A stretch of DNA of 52,193 nucleotides. Source: Bacteroidales bacterium. GTDB taxonomy: Bacteria > Bacteroidota > Bacteroidia > Bacteroidales > PUMT01. Below the pieces are notes generated by a model. It was given only the letters and a program-made list of their open reading frames with translations. It was not told the origin of the DNA and ran no database searches. Positions 27,633 to 36,850 of the stretch are shown here, piece after piece (positions within the stretch are counted from its first letter, which is position 1; each line of letters opens with the position of its first letter). The translations under genes were made by a program, and so were the position numbers. Location: contig SLJO01000067.1 of NCBI GenBank assembly GCA_007135095.1, positions 69,849 to 122,041 on the forward strand, written 5' to 3'.

Positions 27633-28490
27633 ATGAAGAATTTAGCCATTGTACTTTTTATTGGAGCAGGACTGTTCCTTACAGGAAACCCTGAAATAAT
27701 GTCTCAGGACCTTACAACCGGCAGCATCTATGAAAAGGAAAACGTGCCCTACAGAAAGCCCGTTCCCCTTCCCTATCTTCGTGAATCAGATATACCATGG
27801 TCAAAGAGGATATGGAGAATGGTTGATCTGAGAGAAAAAATGAATCATCCCCTTTACTTTCCCACAACACCTTTCGGATCGAGGATGAGCCTTATTGATG
27901 TGCTTTACAGCGCCCTTGAAAAAGGCGAAATCCAGGTTTACCAGGATGAGCAGTTCCGGACTGTCCTTGATTTGGAAACCGTGCAGAACAATCTTGGCGC
28001 TGAAGGCTCGACGCAAACGGTGGTTGATGTAGATACCCAGCTGGAAACCGTTGTGGCAATAGAAGGGGAAGTCCGCACGCACGAAGTCATGGAATATCTC
28101 ATACTCGAGGAATGGTATTTCGACAGGCAGCACTCCAGATTCGGTTCAAGAATTATTGGTTTTGCTCCCATCAGGGTTTACCAGAGAAGGGATGAACTTG
28201 GAAATGAAACCGAAGAAAGGCTCAAGCGCCAGGTTTTCTGGGTATACTATCCCCACATAAGGGATGTCCTTGCGCGCCACGAGGCATTCACAACGAATAA
28301 CGACCTCTCAAACCTGTCATTCGATGACCTGTTTTTGCAAAGGCGTTTTTCAGGATACATTTACCGCGAATCAAATGTATATGATAACAGGGCAATCATG
28401 GATTATGCCCTTGGGCAGGATGCGCTATACGAATCGGAAAGGATCCATAATGCCATATTTGATTTTGAGCAGGATCTGTGGGAATATTAA
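27633..28490 (+). CDS. gldN: Type IX secretion ring protein GldN/PorN
   Basis: Periplasmic partner of GldK in the type IX ring (285 aa). It starts with a signal peptide (about 1-24, NLAIVLFIGAGLFLTGNPEI). The mature part contains the family motif block SDIPWSKRIWRMVDLREKMN followed by HPLYFPTTPFGSRMSLIDVL, and later EEWYFDRQHSRFGSRIIGFA and KRQVFWVYYPHIRDVLARHE. The cleavage site is not clear-cut. Last gene of the operon; a strong terminator follows 23 nt after the stop. Confidence 0.96.
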   Translation: MKNLAIVLFIGAGLFLTGNPEIMSQDLTTGSIYEKENVPYRKPVPLPYLRESDIPWSKRIWRMVDLREKMNHPLYFPTTPFGSRMSLIDVLYSALEKGEIQVYQDEQFRTVLDLETVQNNLGAEGSTQTVVDVDTQLETVVAIEGEVRTHEVMEYLILEEWYFDRQHSRFGSRIIGFAPIRVYQRRDELGNETEERLKRQVFWVYYPHIRDVLARHEAFTTNNDLSNLSFDDLFLQRRFSGYIYRESNVYDNRAIMDYALGQDALYESERIHNAIFDFEQDLWEY

Positions 28491-28513
28491 TTTTCATTCC
28501 TTGTCTTCCGTTT

Positions 28514-28543
28514 AAAAAAACCGGGACTCTTCCCGGTTTTTTT
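28514..28543. terminator. Bidirectional rho-independent terminator after gldN / manC
   Basis: Seven A, then CCGGGA, a CTCT loop, TCCCGG and seven T: a perfect 13-bp stem symmetrical on both strands. It ends the forward gldN message and also the convergent manC message (stop at 28569). Confidence 0.93.
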
Positions 28544-28568
28544 ATTATTCCGGTCCTGCGGAAGGAGG

Positions 28569-29660
28569 CTAAATATATTTCTCCCCCTTTGCTATTTTAA
28601 CATCATTGACAAACTGCTTGATCCTCTGCTCGTCTTCTTTTTTGCAAACAAGCAGAATATCAGCTGATTCAACCACAATATAACCATCGAGCCCCTGCAG
28701 GACCACAATTTTATCGTCAGGGACGTTTATTATTGAATCCTTTACATTATAGGAAAACACATTCCCGCCCCTGACCATGTTGCCCTTCTTGTCCCTGTCT
28801 GAGTGGTCGTACAGGGAGCCCCAGCTCCCCAGGTCCGACCACCCGAAATCTGAAAAGAATACATATACATCGTCAGCCTTCTCCATTATCCCGTAATCGA
28901 CCGATATGTTCTTGCAGGTTGCATAAACGCCCGTAATGAAGTCCATTTCTTCAGTTGTATTATAAACCTCCGGTCTCGAAGCAAAAAGTGAGTCAACATC
29001 GGGCAGGTATTGTTTAAAGGCAGTCATTATTGCCTCAAGCGACCAGATGAAAATACCCGAATTCCAGTAAAACTCTCCACTTTCATAAAAGACTTTTGCC
29101 AGCGCTTTATCTGGCTTCTCGGTGAATGTCTTTACTTTTCTCATGTTATCGGGTTTGCCCGGCAATTTTTTAGTATTTGCCTGGATATAGCCGTACCCTG
29201 TTTCAGGCCTGTTGGGCTTGATGCCAAGGGTAAGCAACACTTTTTCCGATGTGGCAATCTCGAGTGCCTGTTTTATTTCATTAAGGAATACATCCTGTTT
29301 CAAAATCAGATGATCGGCCGGAGTGACAACGAAAACAGCATCGGGGTTCTTCATCCTGATCCTGTAGTTGGCATAGGCAATGCAGGGTGCTGTGTTTTTT
29401 CGCATGGGTTCCATTAAAACCTGTGCCGGCGATATCCCGGGCAGTTGTTCAAACACCAGATCCCGGTAAAATGCACTTGTTACAATAATTATGTTCTCAG
29501 GCAGGATTATTTCCCGGAAACGGTCATAGGTCGCCTGAAGAAGTGTTCTTCCCGTGCCAAGGATATCAAGGAACTGTTTTGGTTTTGAAATCTTGCTGAG
29601 CGGCCAGAACCGGCTGCCTATTCCACCTGCCATTATAACACAATAATGATTTTCGTTCAT
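28569..29660 (-). CDS. manC: Mannose-1-phosphate guanylyltransferase
   Basis: Makes GDP-mannose from mannose 1-phosphate and GTP for polysaccharide and LPS synthesis. At 363 aa it is the short form with only the nucleotidyltransferase domain and a left-handed helix end, lacking the mannose-6-phosphate isomerase domain of long ManC. Signatures: MAGGIGSRFWPLSKISKPKQF (10-30, shown without its last residue elsewhere), MEPMRKNTAPCIAYA, VFVVTPADHLI, TGYGYI, KTFTEKPD, YWNSGIFIW and GWSDLGSWGSLY. The C-terminal part (SADILLVCKKEDEQRIKQFV) is typical. It stands alone, divergent from mlaE by 224 nt. Confidence 0.95.
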   Translation of the reverse strand: MNENHYCVIMAGGIGSRFWPLSKISKPKQFLDILGTGRTLLQATYDRFREIILPENIIIVTSAFYRDLVFEQLPGISPAQVLMEPMRKNTAPCIAYANYRIRMKNPDAVFVVTPADHLILKQDVFLNEIKQALEIATSEKVLLTLGIKPNRPETGYGYIQANTKKLPGKPDNMRKVKTFTEKPDKALAKVFYESGEFYWNSGIFIWSLEAIMTAFKQYLPDVDSLFASRPEVYNTTEEMDFITGVYATCKNISVDYGIMEKADDVYVFFSDFGWSDLGSWGSLYDHSDRDKKGNMVRGGNVFSYNVKDSIINVPDDKIVVLQGLDGYIVVESADILLVCKKEDEQRIKQFVNDVKIAKGEKYI

Positions 29661-29693
29661 GATAAATTTTTTAGGTTACCTCAAAGCGCACTG

Positions 29694-29701
29694 CAAAATT
29701 A
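29694..29701 (-). promoter_or_regulatory. -7 promoter box for manC
   Basis: Reads TAATTTTG on the reverse strand, an exact fit to TAnnTTTG, about 34 nt before the manC ATG. A -33 TTTG is not seen at the usual distance. Confidence 0.4.
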
Positions 29702-29884
29702 ACAAAAGCATTTTAATTAAGTTTAATTATTCCCTTGATGTTGACGGTGATTACGCGGGGTCTGCTATTATATCTGCAATTTGATCAAATAATTAGTATT
29801 TTTACAGAAATTGGAAAAACTATTAGTTATCACGGTTCCATTGAGAATCCGGGCAATTGTTTTTATAATTAATTTCTTCACTAA

Positions 29885-30625
29885 ATGACCCTCCTTGAAC
29901 ATATAGGTCGTTATTCGCTGCTGGTCAAAAGGGCATTTGCCAGGCCTGAAAAGCATAAAATGTATTACATCCGCCTGATAAGGGAGATGGAGGCACTCGG
30001 CATCAACTCAGTGGGAATAGTAATAATAATATCATTCTTCATGGGGGCGGTAATAACGATCCAGACCGCCTATAATACAGAGAACCCCTTACTTCCCGCC
30101 TATCTCATCGGCCTGGCTGCACGCGATTCCATACTGCTGGAATTTTCCAGTACCATAGTTGCACTGATCCTTGCCGGCAAGGTAGGTTCCCGTATAGCAT
30201 CGGAGATCGGAACAATGCGGGTTACCGAACAAATTGATGCACTGGAGATCATGGGGGTCAATTCGGCAGGGTATCTTATACTGCCCAAGATACTTGCGCT
30301 GGTAATGCTTGCGCCCTTTCTTTCCCTTATCAGTATGGTGGTGGGTATAACAGGAGGATGGATAGCGGGTGTTTCCGCCGGCGTTATTACCACGAACGAA
30401 TATGTAACAGGAATACAGTTCGCATTTATTCCCTATTATATAACCTATTCGCTTATCAAGTCGGTAATTTTCGCCTTTATCATTACCTCGGTTTCATCCT
30501 ACCATGGCTATTTCACTGCCGGTGGAGCACTTGAAGTGGGAAAGGCCAGCACCCTTGCCGTCGTGCACAGCAGCATAGTCATTCTTCTATTCAACCTTAT
30601 CCTTACACAGCTTTTATTATCATGA
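29885..30625 (+). CDS. mlaE: MlaE/YrbE-type ABC transporter permease
   Basis: Inner-membrane permease of a lipid transporter (246 aa). Hydrophobic helices cover most of the protein; the MlaE family signature is visible in GAVITIQTAYN, LEFSSTIVALILAGKVGSRIASEIGTMRVTEQ (split over 134-165 in part) and DALEIMGVNSAGYLILPKI. MlaE works with an ATPase and an MCE-domain MlaD to move phospholipids or other lipids between membranes. Only the ATPase is next to it here, sharing a 4-nt overlap (ATGA). No MCE protein follows, so the third partner must lie elsewhere. Confidence 0.94.
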   Translation: MTLLEHIGRYSLLVKRAFARPEKHKMYYIRLIREMEALGINSVGIVIIISFFMGAVITIQTAYNTENPLLPAYLIGLAARDSILLEFSSTIVALILAGKVGSRIASEIGTMRVTEQIDALEIMGVNSAGYLILPKILALVMLAPFLSLISMVVGITGGWIAGVSAGVITTNEYVTGIQFAFIPYYITYSLIKSVIFAFIITSVSSYHGYFTAGGALEVGKASTLAVVHSSIVILLFNLILTQLLLS

Positions 30626-31380
30626 TCGAGGTTCGTAATATAAGCAAATCCTTTGACGGCGACCCGGTTCTCCGGGATATATCGATTTCCTTTGAGCAGG
30701 GGAAAACGAACCTTATCATCGGTAAAAGCGGATCGGGCAAAACTGTGCTGCTCAAATGCATAATCGGGCTTCATGAAGTGGACAACGGGGAGATTTTTTA
30801 CAGCGGCGAAAGCTTCACTGCAATGAATGTGAAGGCAAAAAAAGAAATCAGGCAGAAATTCGGAATGCTTTTTCAGGGTGCAGCCCTTTTTGATTCGCTC
30901 AGCGTGGAAGAGAACGTCAGATTCAAGCTGGATATGTTCACGCGCATGAACCGGTTGGAAAAAAAGAAAAGGGTTGATTTTTGCCTTGAAAGGGTCAACC
31001 TGGGAAATAAAAACAGCCTTTACCCCGCCGAGCTGAGCGGGGGAATGAAAAAGCGTGTGGCCATAGCCCGCGCCATAGTCCTCAATCCCCGCTACCTTTT
31101 CTGCGATGAGCCCAATTCGGGACTTGACCCGCAGACTGCCATACTTATTGATCAGCTGATAAAGGATATCACAGAGGAATTCAATATGACAACCATTGTA
31201 AATACCCATGATATCAACTCGGTGATGGAAATAGGGGAAAAGGTCGTATTTATAGATAATGGTCAGAAATGGTGGGAAGGCACCAATATGGAAATTCTTA
31301 AAACGGAAAACCAGGAACTTAACGATTTCCTGTTTGCCAATAAAATGGTCAGGAGGCTCAAAGAAATAGACGATATATAA
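30622..31380 (+). CDS. mlaF: MlaF-type ABC transporter ATP-binding protein
   Basis: ATPase of the same lipid transporter (252 aa). All ABC motifs are present: Walker A GKSGSGKT (34-41), Q-loop in GMLFQGAALFDSLSVEENV (a stretch typical of MlaF), signature ELSGGMKKRVAIARA, Walker B YLFCDEPNSGLDPQT, and the switch histidine in NTHD. Coupled to mlaE by the ATGA overlap. The next gene is 99 nt on and unrelated, so the operon ends here or reads into a minor gene. Confidence 0.95.
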   Translation: MIEVRNISKSFDGDPVLRDISISFEQGKTNLIIGKSGSGKTVLLKCIIGLHEVDNGEIFYSGESFTAMNVKAKKEIRQKFGMLFQGAALFDSLSVEENVRFKLDMFTRMNRLEKKKRVDFCLERVNLGNKNSLYPAELSGGMKKRVAIARAIVLNPRYLFCDEPNSGLDPQTAILIDQLIKDITEEFNMTTIVNTHDINSVMEIGEKVVFIDNGQKWWEGTNMEILKTENQELNDFLFANKMVRRLKEIDDI

Positions 31381-31479
31381 ATCCGCTATTTATTTATTAC
31401 TCTCTCAATCAGGTAAACATTACCAGAGCTAATCTGTTACATTATTGAAATCACCAATCTTTAATGAAATTTATCTGTT

Positions 31480-32427
31480 ATGAGAGACAAAAAAATTATA
31501 ACCATTTTTGGTTCAACCGGCACACAGGGCGGAAGCCTTGCACACGCCATTCTGTCCGATGCTCACAGTGAGTTTGCTGTACGCGCTGTTACAAGAGACC
31601 CTGACAGTGAAGGGGCAAAGCATCTGTCCGGGCTGGGAGCCGAACTGGTGCAGGCTGATATAGATAACCCCGGGGAGATCAGGAAAGCACTCGATGGTGC
31701 ATATGGCGCCTACTTCGTTACATTCTTCTGGGCCCATTTTTCGCCGGAAAAAGAACTCCTGCAGGCGAAGAACTTTGCGGATGCTGCCAGTAAATCGGGC
31801 CTTCAGCATGCAATCTGGTCAACCCTGGAGGACACGCGTGAGTTTATCCCCCCCGGGGATGACAGCATTCCAACGCTGCAGGGCAGCTACAAGGTACCCC
31901 ACTTTGATGCCAAAGGGGAAGCTGATAAATTTTTCACCAGCCTGAACGTCCCGGTCACCTTCCTCAGGATATCATTCTACTGGGAGAATTTCATCCATTT
32001 TGGCGCGGGGCCCAAGCGGGGGGATGATGGAAGGCTTTACCTCTCACTCCCGATGGGGGACACCAAAATGGCAGGAATTGCAGCTGAAGACATAGGTAAA
32101 TGTGCCTACGGCATCTTCAAAAAAGGCAGTCCGCTGCATGGAAAAACAATAGGCATTGCCGGTGATAAGCTAACGGGCTATGAAATGGCTGAAGCTTTCT
32201 CCAGGGCACTGGGCGAAGAGGTGGTATACAATAAAATGAGTGCTGATGACTACAGGGGCCTGGGGTTCCCGGGAGCTGACGATATGGGTAATATGTTCCA
32301 GTTTTACCGCGATTATGAAATTGCCAACAAGGTGCGCGATGTAAATGTCTCAAGGGAATTGAATCCTGAGCTCAAGTCATTTCCCCAGTGGCTTGCATTC
32401 AATGCCAGGCAGATACCACTGGAGTGA
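31480..32427 (+). CDS. NmrA-like NAD(P)-binding protein
   Basis: A 315-aa atypical short-chain dehydrogenase. The dinucleotide-binding motif is FGSTGTQGGSLAHAIL (10-25), then NmrA landmarks: RAVTRDPDSEGAKHL, GAELVQADIDNPGEIRKAL, GAYGAYFVTFFW, and a substrate-side FLRISFYWENFIHFG. There is no YxxxK pair at the usual site, as in NmrA and HSCARG, which act as redox sensors; enzyme activity is not assured. No operon partner is evident: 99 nt from mlaF and 187 nt from the rhamnosidase. Role unknown. Confidence 0.88.
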   Translation: MRDKKIITIFGSTGTQGGSLAHAILSDAHSEFAVRAVTRDPDSEGAKHLSGLGAELVQADIDNPGEIRKALDGAYGAYFVTFFWAHFSPEKELLQAKNFADAASKSGLQHAIWSTLEDTREFIPPGDDSIPTLQGSYKVPHFDAKGEADKFFTSLNVPVTFLRISFYWENFIHFGAGPKRGDDGRLYLSLPMGDTKMAGIAAEDIGKCAYGIFKKGSPLHGKTIGIAGDKLTGYEMAEAFSRALGEEVVYNKMSADDYRGLGFPGADDMGNMFQFYRDYEIANKVRDVNVSRELNPELKSFPQWLAFNARQIPLE

Positions 32428-32538
32428 TTCCGGGGAGTCTGGAATTCAGTAAGCCCGGCAACTGCTGAGCGGGCCGTTTAGCAATGAGCTTTCTTTTGGC
32501 TGCCGGTGAAGGAAAGATAAGCTGCCTTTCCCAATGAT

Positions 32539-32570
32539 ATTGTTTTTTCTTTTCTAATAGCATATATTTA
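32539..32570 (+). promoter_or_regulatory. Possible promoter for the rhamnosidase gene
   Basis: ATTG (32539-32542), a 20-nt spacer and TATATTTA (32563-32570), seven of eight -7 positions, lie 44 nt before the start codon. Confidence 0.35.
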
Positions 32571-32614
32571 TCCTGTTGTGAAAAATGGCTTCACGGCTGG
32601 TTAATTTGTAAAAC

Positions 32615-35386
32615 ATGAAAATTAAAAAACAAATCGCAGTATCAGTTCACCTGTTTCTTTTAACACTTGTATTAAATGCAGGGCTTACCCCCGTGAACCT
32701 TGTCTGTGAGAATATGCATAACCCTATGGCTGTGGATATTCTCAGGCCGCGCCTGTCATGGATAAACTCCCCGCCGGAAAATGGGCGCGGACAGGTTCAG
32801 ACGGCATGGGAGATCAGGGTGGCGGGCACCATGGAAAAGCTGCAGGCCGGCAATGCCGATCTTTGGAACAGCGGAAAGGTGATCTCGGATGAATCGGTCA
32901 ATATCGCCTATGACGGCAGGCCACTGTTATCTCGTCAGGACTGCTGGTGGCAGGTCCGGGTATGGGACAGGGAAGGCAGCGTTTCCCAATGGAGCGAGCC
33001 GGCTTTCTGGAGCATGGGCCTTCTTGATTCCAGCGAGTGGATAGCACAGTGGATCGGTGCCCCATGGCAGGATGATACACCATTGCCGCGACCCACCCGT
33101 CCGGGACGGAACTATTTTTATGACCCCCTCTCCCCTTCTGATGACCTGCCGCCGCCTGCCCCCTTGCTGCGAAAAAGCTTTGTAGCAGACAGGGAAATTG
33201 TGTCGGCACGTGCCTATGTTACCGGACTGGGGTTTTTCGAGTTCTACGTAAATGGCCTGAAGGCCGGTGATGACGTAATGGTTCCCAATGTCACCCTTTA
33301 TAACAAACGTGATGATCTGGGGGAAATCGGGGTAATGATAGAAGACAACTTCAGGGAATACCGGGTAAAGTACCTTGCCTACGATATAACAGGCATGTTA
33401 AGCCAGGGGGAAAATGTGATCGGGGCGATGCTTGGAAACGGTTTTTACAACCCGGGCAATTACTGGTGCGGGGGTTATGGCACGCCGGGATTTATCGGTC
33501 AGATCTATGTAAGTTATGCCGACGGCAGCGAAGATATCATATTATCCGACAGAAGCTGGAAGGCGTCCAGGGGCCCGGTGGTAATGGACCTTGTCTTCGA
33601 TGGTGAGCATTACGACGCACGCCTGGAACAACCAGGCTGGTCTGCACCGGGCTTTGACGATTCCTCCTGGGAAACAGTTGCTCCCAGGAAGGCGCCCACA
33701 GGAAAAATGAAGGCCCAGATGTCACCTGCCGACCGTGTTATGGAAATTTTACCCCCCGTGGAGATTGAGCGCTTAGGCCAGGGCCACTATAAAATTGATT
33801 TCGGCCAGGAGATATCAGGATGGGTACACCTGCAAAATATTTCCGGAGAGGCAGGCCACACGATTGAAATAGAATATATAGTTGAATCGATGATGGGGGA
33901 TAATACCTATACCATGAAGGGAGACACCCTGGAATCTTATGCGGCACGTTTCACATGGTTTGTTTTCAGGGAGGTAGAGATAAAAAACTGGCCCGGAGAG
34001 TTGAGCGAAGATCAGATAAGGGCCGAGGCTGTTTATTCCAATGTAAAGACTACCGGTTCTTTCAGGAGCTCCAATCCCCTTTTCAATACCATAAATGATA
34101 TCTGGTGGAGGACGCAGACTGATAATATGCACGGAGGCATAGTGAGCGATTGCCCGCACCGTGAACGTAACCCTTACAATGGTGACGGGCAGGCAGCCTG
34201 CATAACCGTTATGCATAATTTCGATGCCAGGGCCTTTTATACAAAATGGATCAGGGATATGCTGGGTTCACAGAATCCGCAAAACGGCTACGTTCCCAAC
34301 TGTTCCCCCTGGCAGCCCGGTTGCGGCGGAGGACCGGCCTGGGGTGCCGCAATGGTTATAATGCCATGGGAATATTATGTCCATTATGGCGATATTGACA
34401 TGCTGAGAAACAATTTCACGGCGATGAAGGGTTATGTTGACTATATGCTTTCATGGACCGGTTCGGATGGTATAATGTATTCACAGGCACCCGACGTGAA
34501 CAATCCCAACCAGTGGATAAATCTCGGCGACTGGGTGGCGCCCGGCGAGCTGCCGCCTGCCGATATGGTTCACACCTTCTATCTCTGGCGCTGTGCTGAT
34601 TTTACCGCAAAGGCAGCCGGAGCGCTTGGCAGGAATGACGTGGGCCGGAAATACGAGGAGCTGGCCCTGAGTACCAAAGAGGCCTTTCAGAAGAAGTTTT
34701 ATGACAGCACCAGGGGAACATACGGGCCGTACGGTGGCAATATCTTTGCACTGAAAATAGGTGTCCCGTCCCAACAGCATGAGAGGGTGGTATCTGCCCT
34801 CAGGGCAGACATCATAGAAAACGGGGGTCATCTGGATACCGGGATCTTCGGCACCCAGTTCTTCTTTGAAGTGCTGACAGAAAACGGCCTTCATGAACTC
34901 GCATATGAGGTAATGAACAAAAGGACTTTCCCGAGTTATGGCTGGTGGATAGAACAGGGGGCAACCACGATGTGGGAACAATGGGACGGTAATAATTCAC
35001 GAAACCATCCCATGTTCGGAGGAGGTATTGTATGGTTTTACCGCAAACTTGCCGGCATGAATGCAGATCCGCAGCAGCCCGGCTACCGGCATATTATATT
35101 CCGTCCGCACCCTGCCGGTGATCTTACTTTTGCCTCGTACTCCAACCTCACTCCCTACGGTACCGCTGGTATTGAGTGGGAAAAGAAGGACGCTAAATTC
35201 CACATGGAGATTACTGTGCCGGTGGGCAGTACCGCAACGGTTTACGTTCCTGTTACCAGGGAGGGAACTGCCAGGGAGAGCAGGCTGGCGGTAACCAGCT
35301 CGGAAGATATCCGGTTCGTTGGAAGAGAAGGTGAATTTGCAGTTTTCACCGTTAAATCAGGAAATTACAGCTTTACAGCAAACTGA
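32615..35386 (+). CDS. GH78 alpha-L-rhamnosidase
   Basis: Predicted exported hydrolase of alpha-linked L-rhamnose (923 aa). A signal peptide (about 1-21, VSVHLFLLTLVLNAG) precedes the N-terminal beta domain (VNLVCENMHNPMAVDILRPR, RLSWI), then a Bac_rhamnosid_N-like domain (RAYVTGLGFFEFYVNGLKAG, GNGFYNPGNYWCGG) and, after about residue 480, the (alpha/alpha)6 barrel. The catalytic motif is SDCPHRERNPYNGDGQ (nt 34147-34191), a variant of the DCPxRDERLGWTGDAQ seen in many GH78 enzymes, with one residue fewer and Tyr-Asn in place of Trp-Thr. The C-terminal beta sandwich carries AGIEWEKKDAKFHMEITVP. It may be periplasmic. No SusC/SusD genes or other glycosidases are adjacent, so it does not sit in a typical utilisation locus here. 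Confidence 0.92.
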   Translation: MKIKKQIAVSVHLFLLTLVLNAGLTPVNLVCENMHNPMAVDILRPRLSWINSPPENGRGQVQTAWEIRVAGTMEKLQAGNADLWNSGKVISDESVNIAYDGRPLLSRQDCWWQVRVWDREGSVSQWSEPAFWSMGLLDSSEWIAQWIGAPWQDDTPLPRPTRPGRNYFYDPLSPSDDLPPPAPLLRKSFVADREIVSARAYVTGLGFFEFYVNGLKAGDDVMVPNVTLYNKRDDLGEIGVMIEDNFREYRVKYLAYDITGMLSQGENVIGAMLGNGFYNPGNYWCGGYGTPGFIGQIYVSYADGSEDIILSDRSWKASRGPVVMDLVFDGEHYDARLEQPGWSAPGFDDSSWETVAPRKAPTGKMKAQMSPADRVMEILPPVEIERLGQGHYKIDFGQEISGWVHLQNISGEAGHTIEIEYIVESMMGDNTYTMKGDTLESYAARFTWFVFREVEIKNWPGELSEDQIRAEAVYSNVKTTGSFRSSNPLFNTINDIWWRTQTDNMHGGIVSDCPHRERNPYNGDGQAACITVMHNFDARAFYTKWIRDMLGSQNPQNGYVPNCSPWQPGCGGGPAWGAAMVIMPWEYYVHYGDIDMLRNNFTAMKGYVDYMLSWTGSDGIMYSQAPDVNNPNQWINLGDWVAPGELPPADMVHTFYLWRCADFTAKAAGALGRNDVGRKYEELALSTKEAFQKKFYDSTRGTYGPYGGNIFALKIGVPSQQHERVVSALRADIIENGGHLDTGIFGTQFFFEVLTENGLHELAYEVMNKRTFPSYGWWIEQGATTMWEQWDGNNSRNHPMFGGGIVWFYRKLAGMNADPQQPGYRHIIFRPHPAGDLTFASYSNLTPYGTAGIEWEKKDAKFHMEITVPVGSTATVYVPVTREGTARESRLAVTSSEDIRFVGREGEFAVFTVKSGNYSFTAN

Positions 35387-35397
35387 CAATCATTAAC

Positions 35398-35432
35398 CGC
35401 CTGCAAAGCTCCCGCCCGTGAACGCGCAGGCT
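35398..35432. terminator. Weak hairpin between convergent rhamnosidase and UbiB remnant
   Basis: GCCTGC (35399-35404) pairs with GCAGGC (35426-35431) across a 21-nt loop in the short gap between two convergent genes. No good T run follows on either strand, so termination is a guess. Confidence 0.25.
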
Positions 35433-35434
35433 TC

Positions 35435-36623
35435 CTATTTATCTTTATCCATGAAAAGGGCACGGAACACGAGAGCTATACCCCCGATTGCTGCCAGCAA
35501 AAAAAACAAGATAGCAAGTCCCGGGTAACCGAATATCTGAAAAGCTGTCTCTATGCGCATCAGCAGTGCCGCACCCACTATCAGTGCAGCCAGGATAAGC
35601 CCGGTTGTCAGCCGGTTGGCCGCTTCCTGGAGGCCGGATATAAAATATTTTTCATCTATCACTTTTACCCGGATGGTAAACTTGTTTTTGGCGAGCGAAC
35701 CCATAATTTGGTTTACCCTCCCCGGTAAATTTTCAATAAAACTCTTGGCATCAAGCAAAGTATCATAAAAACTCCCCGGTTTCAAACTCTCCCGGATTTT
35801 CTTCTGCATAAGGTCCACTGCATTTTTGCGCAGTGAGGCATTGGGATCGAATTCAGGATCCAGTTTCCGGCCCACCCTGTCCAGATTTAAAAGTGCCTTG
35901 CCCAGCATTACCATTTCATTGGGAAGACGGATGCCATTATCGGCGGAAATTCTGGTAAGGAATTATAATGCGCCTGAAGTCTTTCAGGTTATTGGCCAGA
36001 CTGGTGAGATTACGGGCTTCCTGCAAGTAATCCAGCTCCTGGACCATTGCCTTGCGGAACTCTTCCAGCGTGGCCTGCAACATTAGCTGCTTGCCGAACC
36101 TGGTATTGTTTTCAAGGAATTCTGCAATTCCCCTGAAGGCGTCGAGGTCCTGGAAAATTTTCTCCCGGATATCAGGCCGTTGTATTTTTACTGCAACAGG
36201 TTTCCCGCCCCGCAGCCTGGCGAAATGTACCTGCCCGATTGAAGCGGATGCCAGGGGGGTAGTCTCAAAATGATCGAATGCCTTGGAAATGCGTGTTCCA
36301 AGTTCAGAAGTTAAAATCCTTTCAATCTCTTTCTCCGGAATCGGTTCAACAGAATCCTGCAGTCGGGAAAGGGCATTTAAATACTGTGGTGGAAAAAAAT
36401 CAGCGCGGGAGGAGAGGAACTGTCCAAGTTTTATATAGGTGGGACCCAGCCTCTCCAGATCATAAGGCAGATCTTCCGCTTTTGAATCTTTCCCGTTTTC
36501 CTGTTTCACATCCGGACCCGGCATATCCATTTGCTTCACAAGATCAGACCGGCCATATTTTATAAGAAGACCTGCCAGATCCTTATATCGTTTTAAGTGC
36601 TGAGCCTGTTGCTTGAAACCCAT
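35435..36623 (-). pseudogene. UbiB/AarF (ABC1) atypical kinase, disrupted by internal deletion and frame change
   Basis: Two reverse frames make up one broken gene. The first (36623 to 35937) holds the N-terminal half: the UbiB-specific KxGQ motif in GPTYIKLGQFLSSRADFFPP, the Ala-rich loop ASASIGQVHFA, the VAVK lysine and QELDYLQEARNLTSLANNL. It runs as far as FRRIIIPYQ and soon stops. The second frame picks up at about 35950 with RISADNGIRLPNEMVMLGKA and ends in two membrane helices, as in AarF. The kinase core that should lie between them, including the HADPHPGN and the metal-binding DFG-type segments, is absent: about 150-180 residues. The two parts are in different frames. Either the gene is dead or the assembly has collapsed here. 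Functional family: coenzyme Q-like quinone or lipid kinase/chaperone. Confidence 0.85.
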
Positions 36624-36850
36624 AGTTTTATTTTGACCGTAAATACCCCGGCATTTTTGATTTTCAGGCGATAAATAACAGGTATGATTCGGGTGCCTGC
36701 AATTAAAAATTCTGAAAAAATTCCCCTTTCAGCTCCAGCCCCAAATCCCGTGAAAAAAATACCCATCATTGGCCCGTTTTTCCACACTTATTACCCGGTC
36801 ATTTGACGCACCCGGGATATAATTAAAGCATGATGTGCCGGGTACACCAA

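Noticed and set aside
32453-32474. Hairpin GCCCG/CGGGC after the NmrA-like gene
   Set aside because: Short stem with a 12-nt loop and no T run; not enough for a terminator call.
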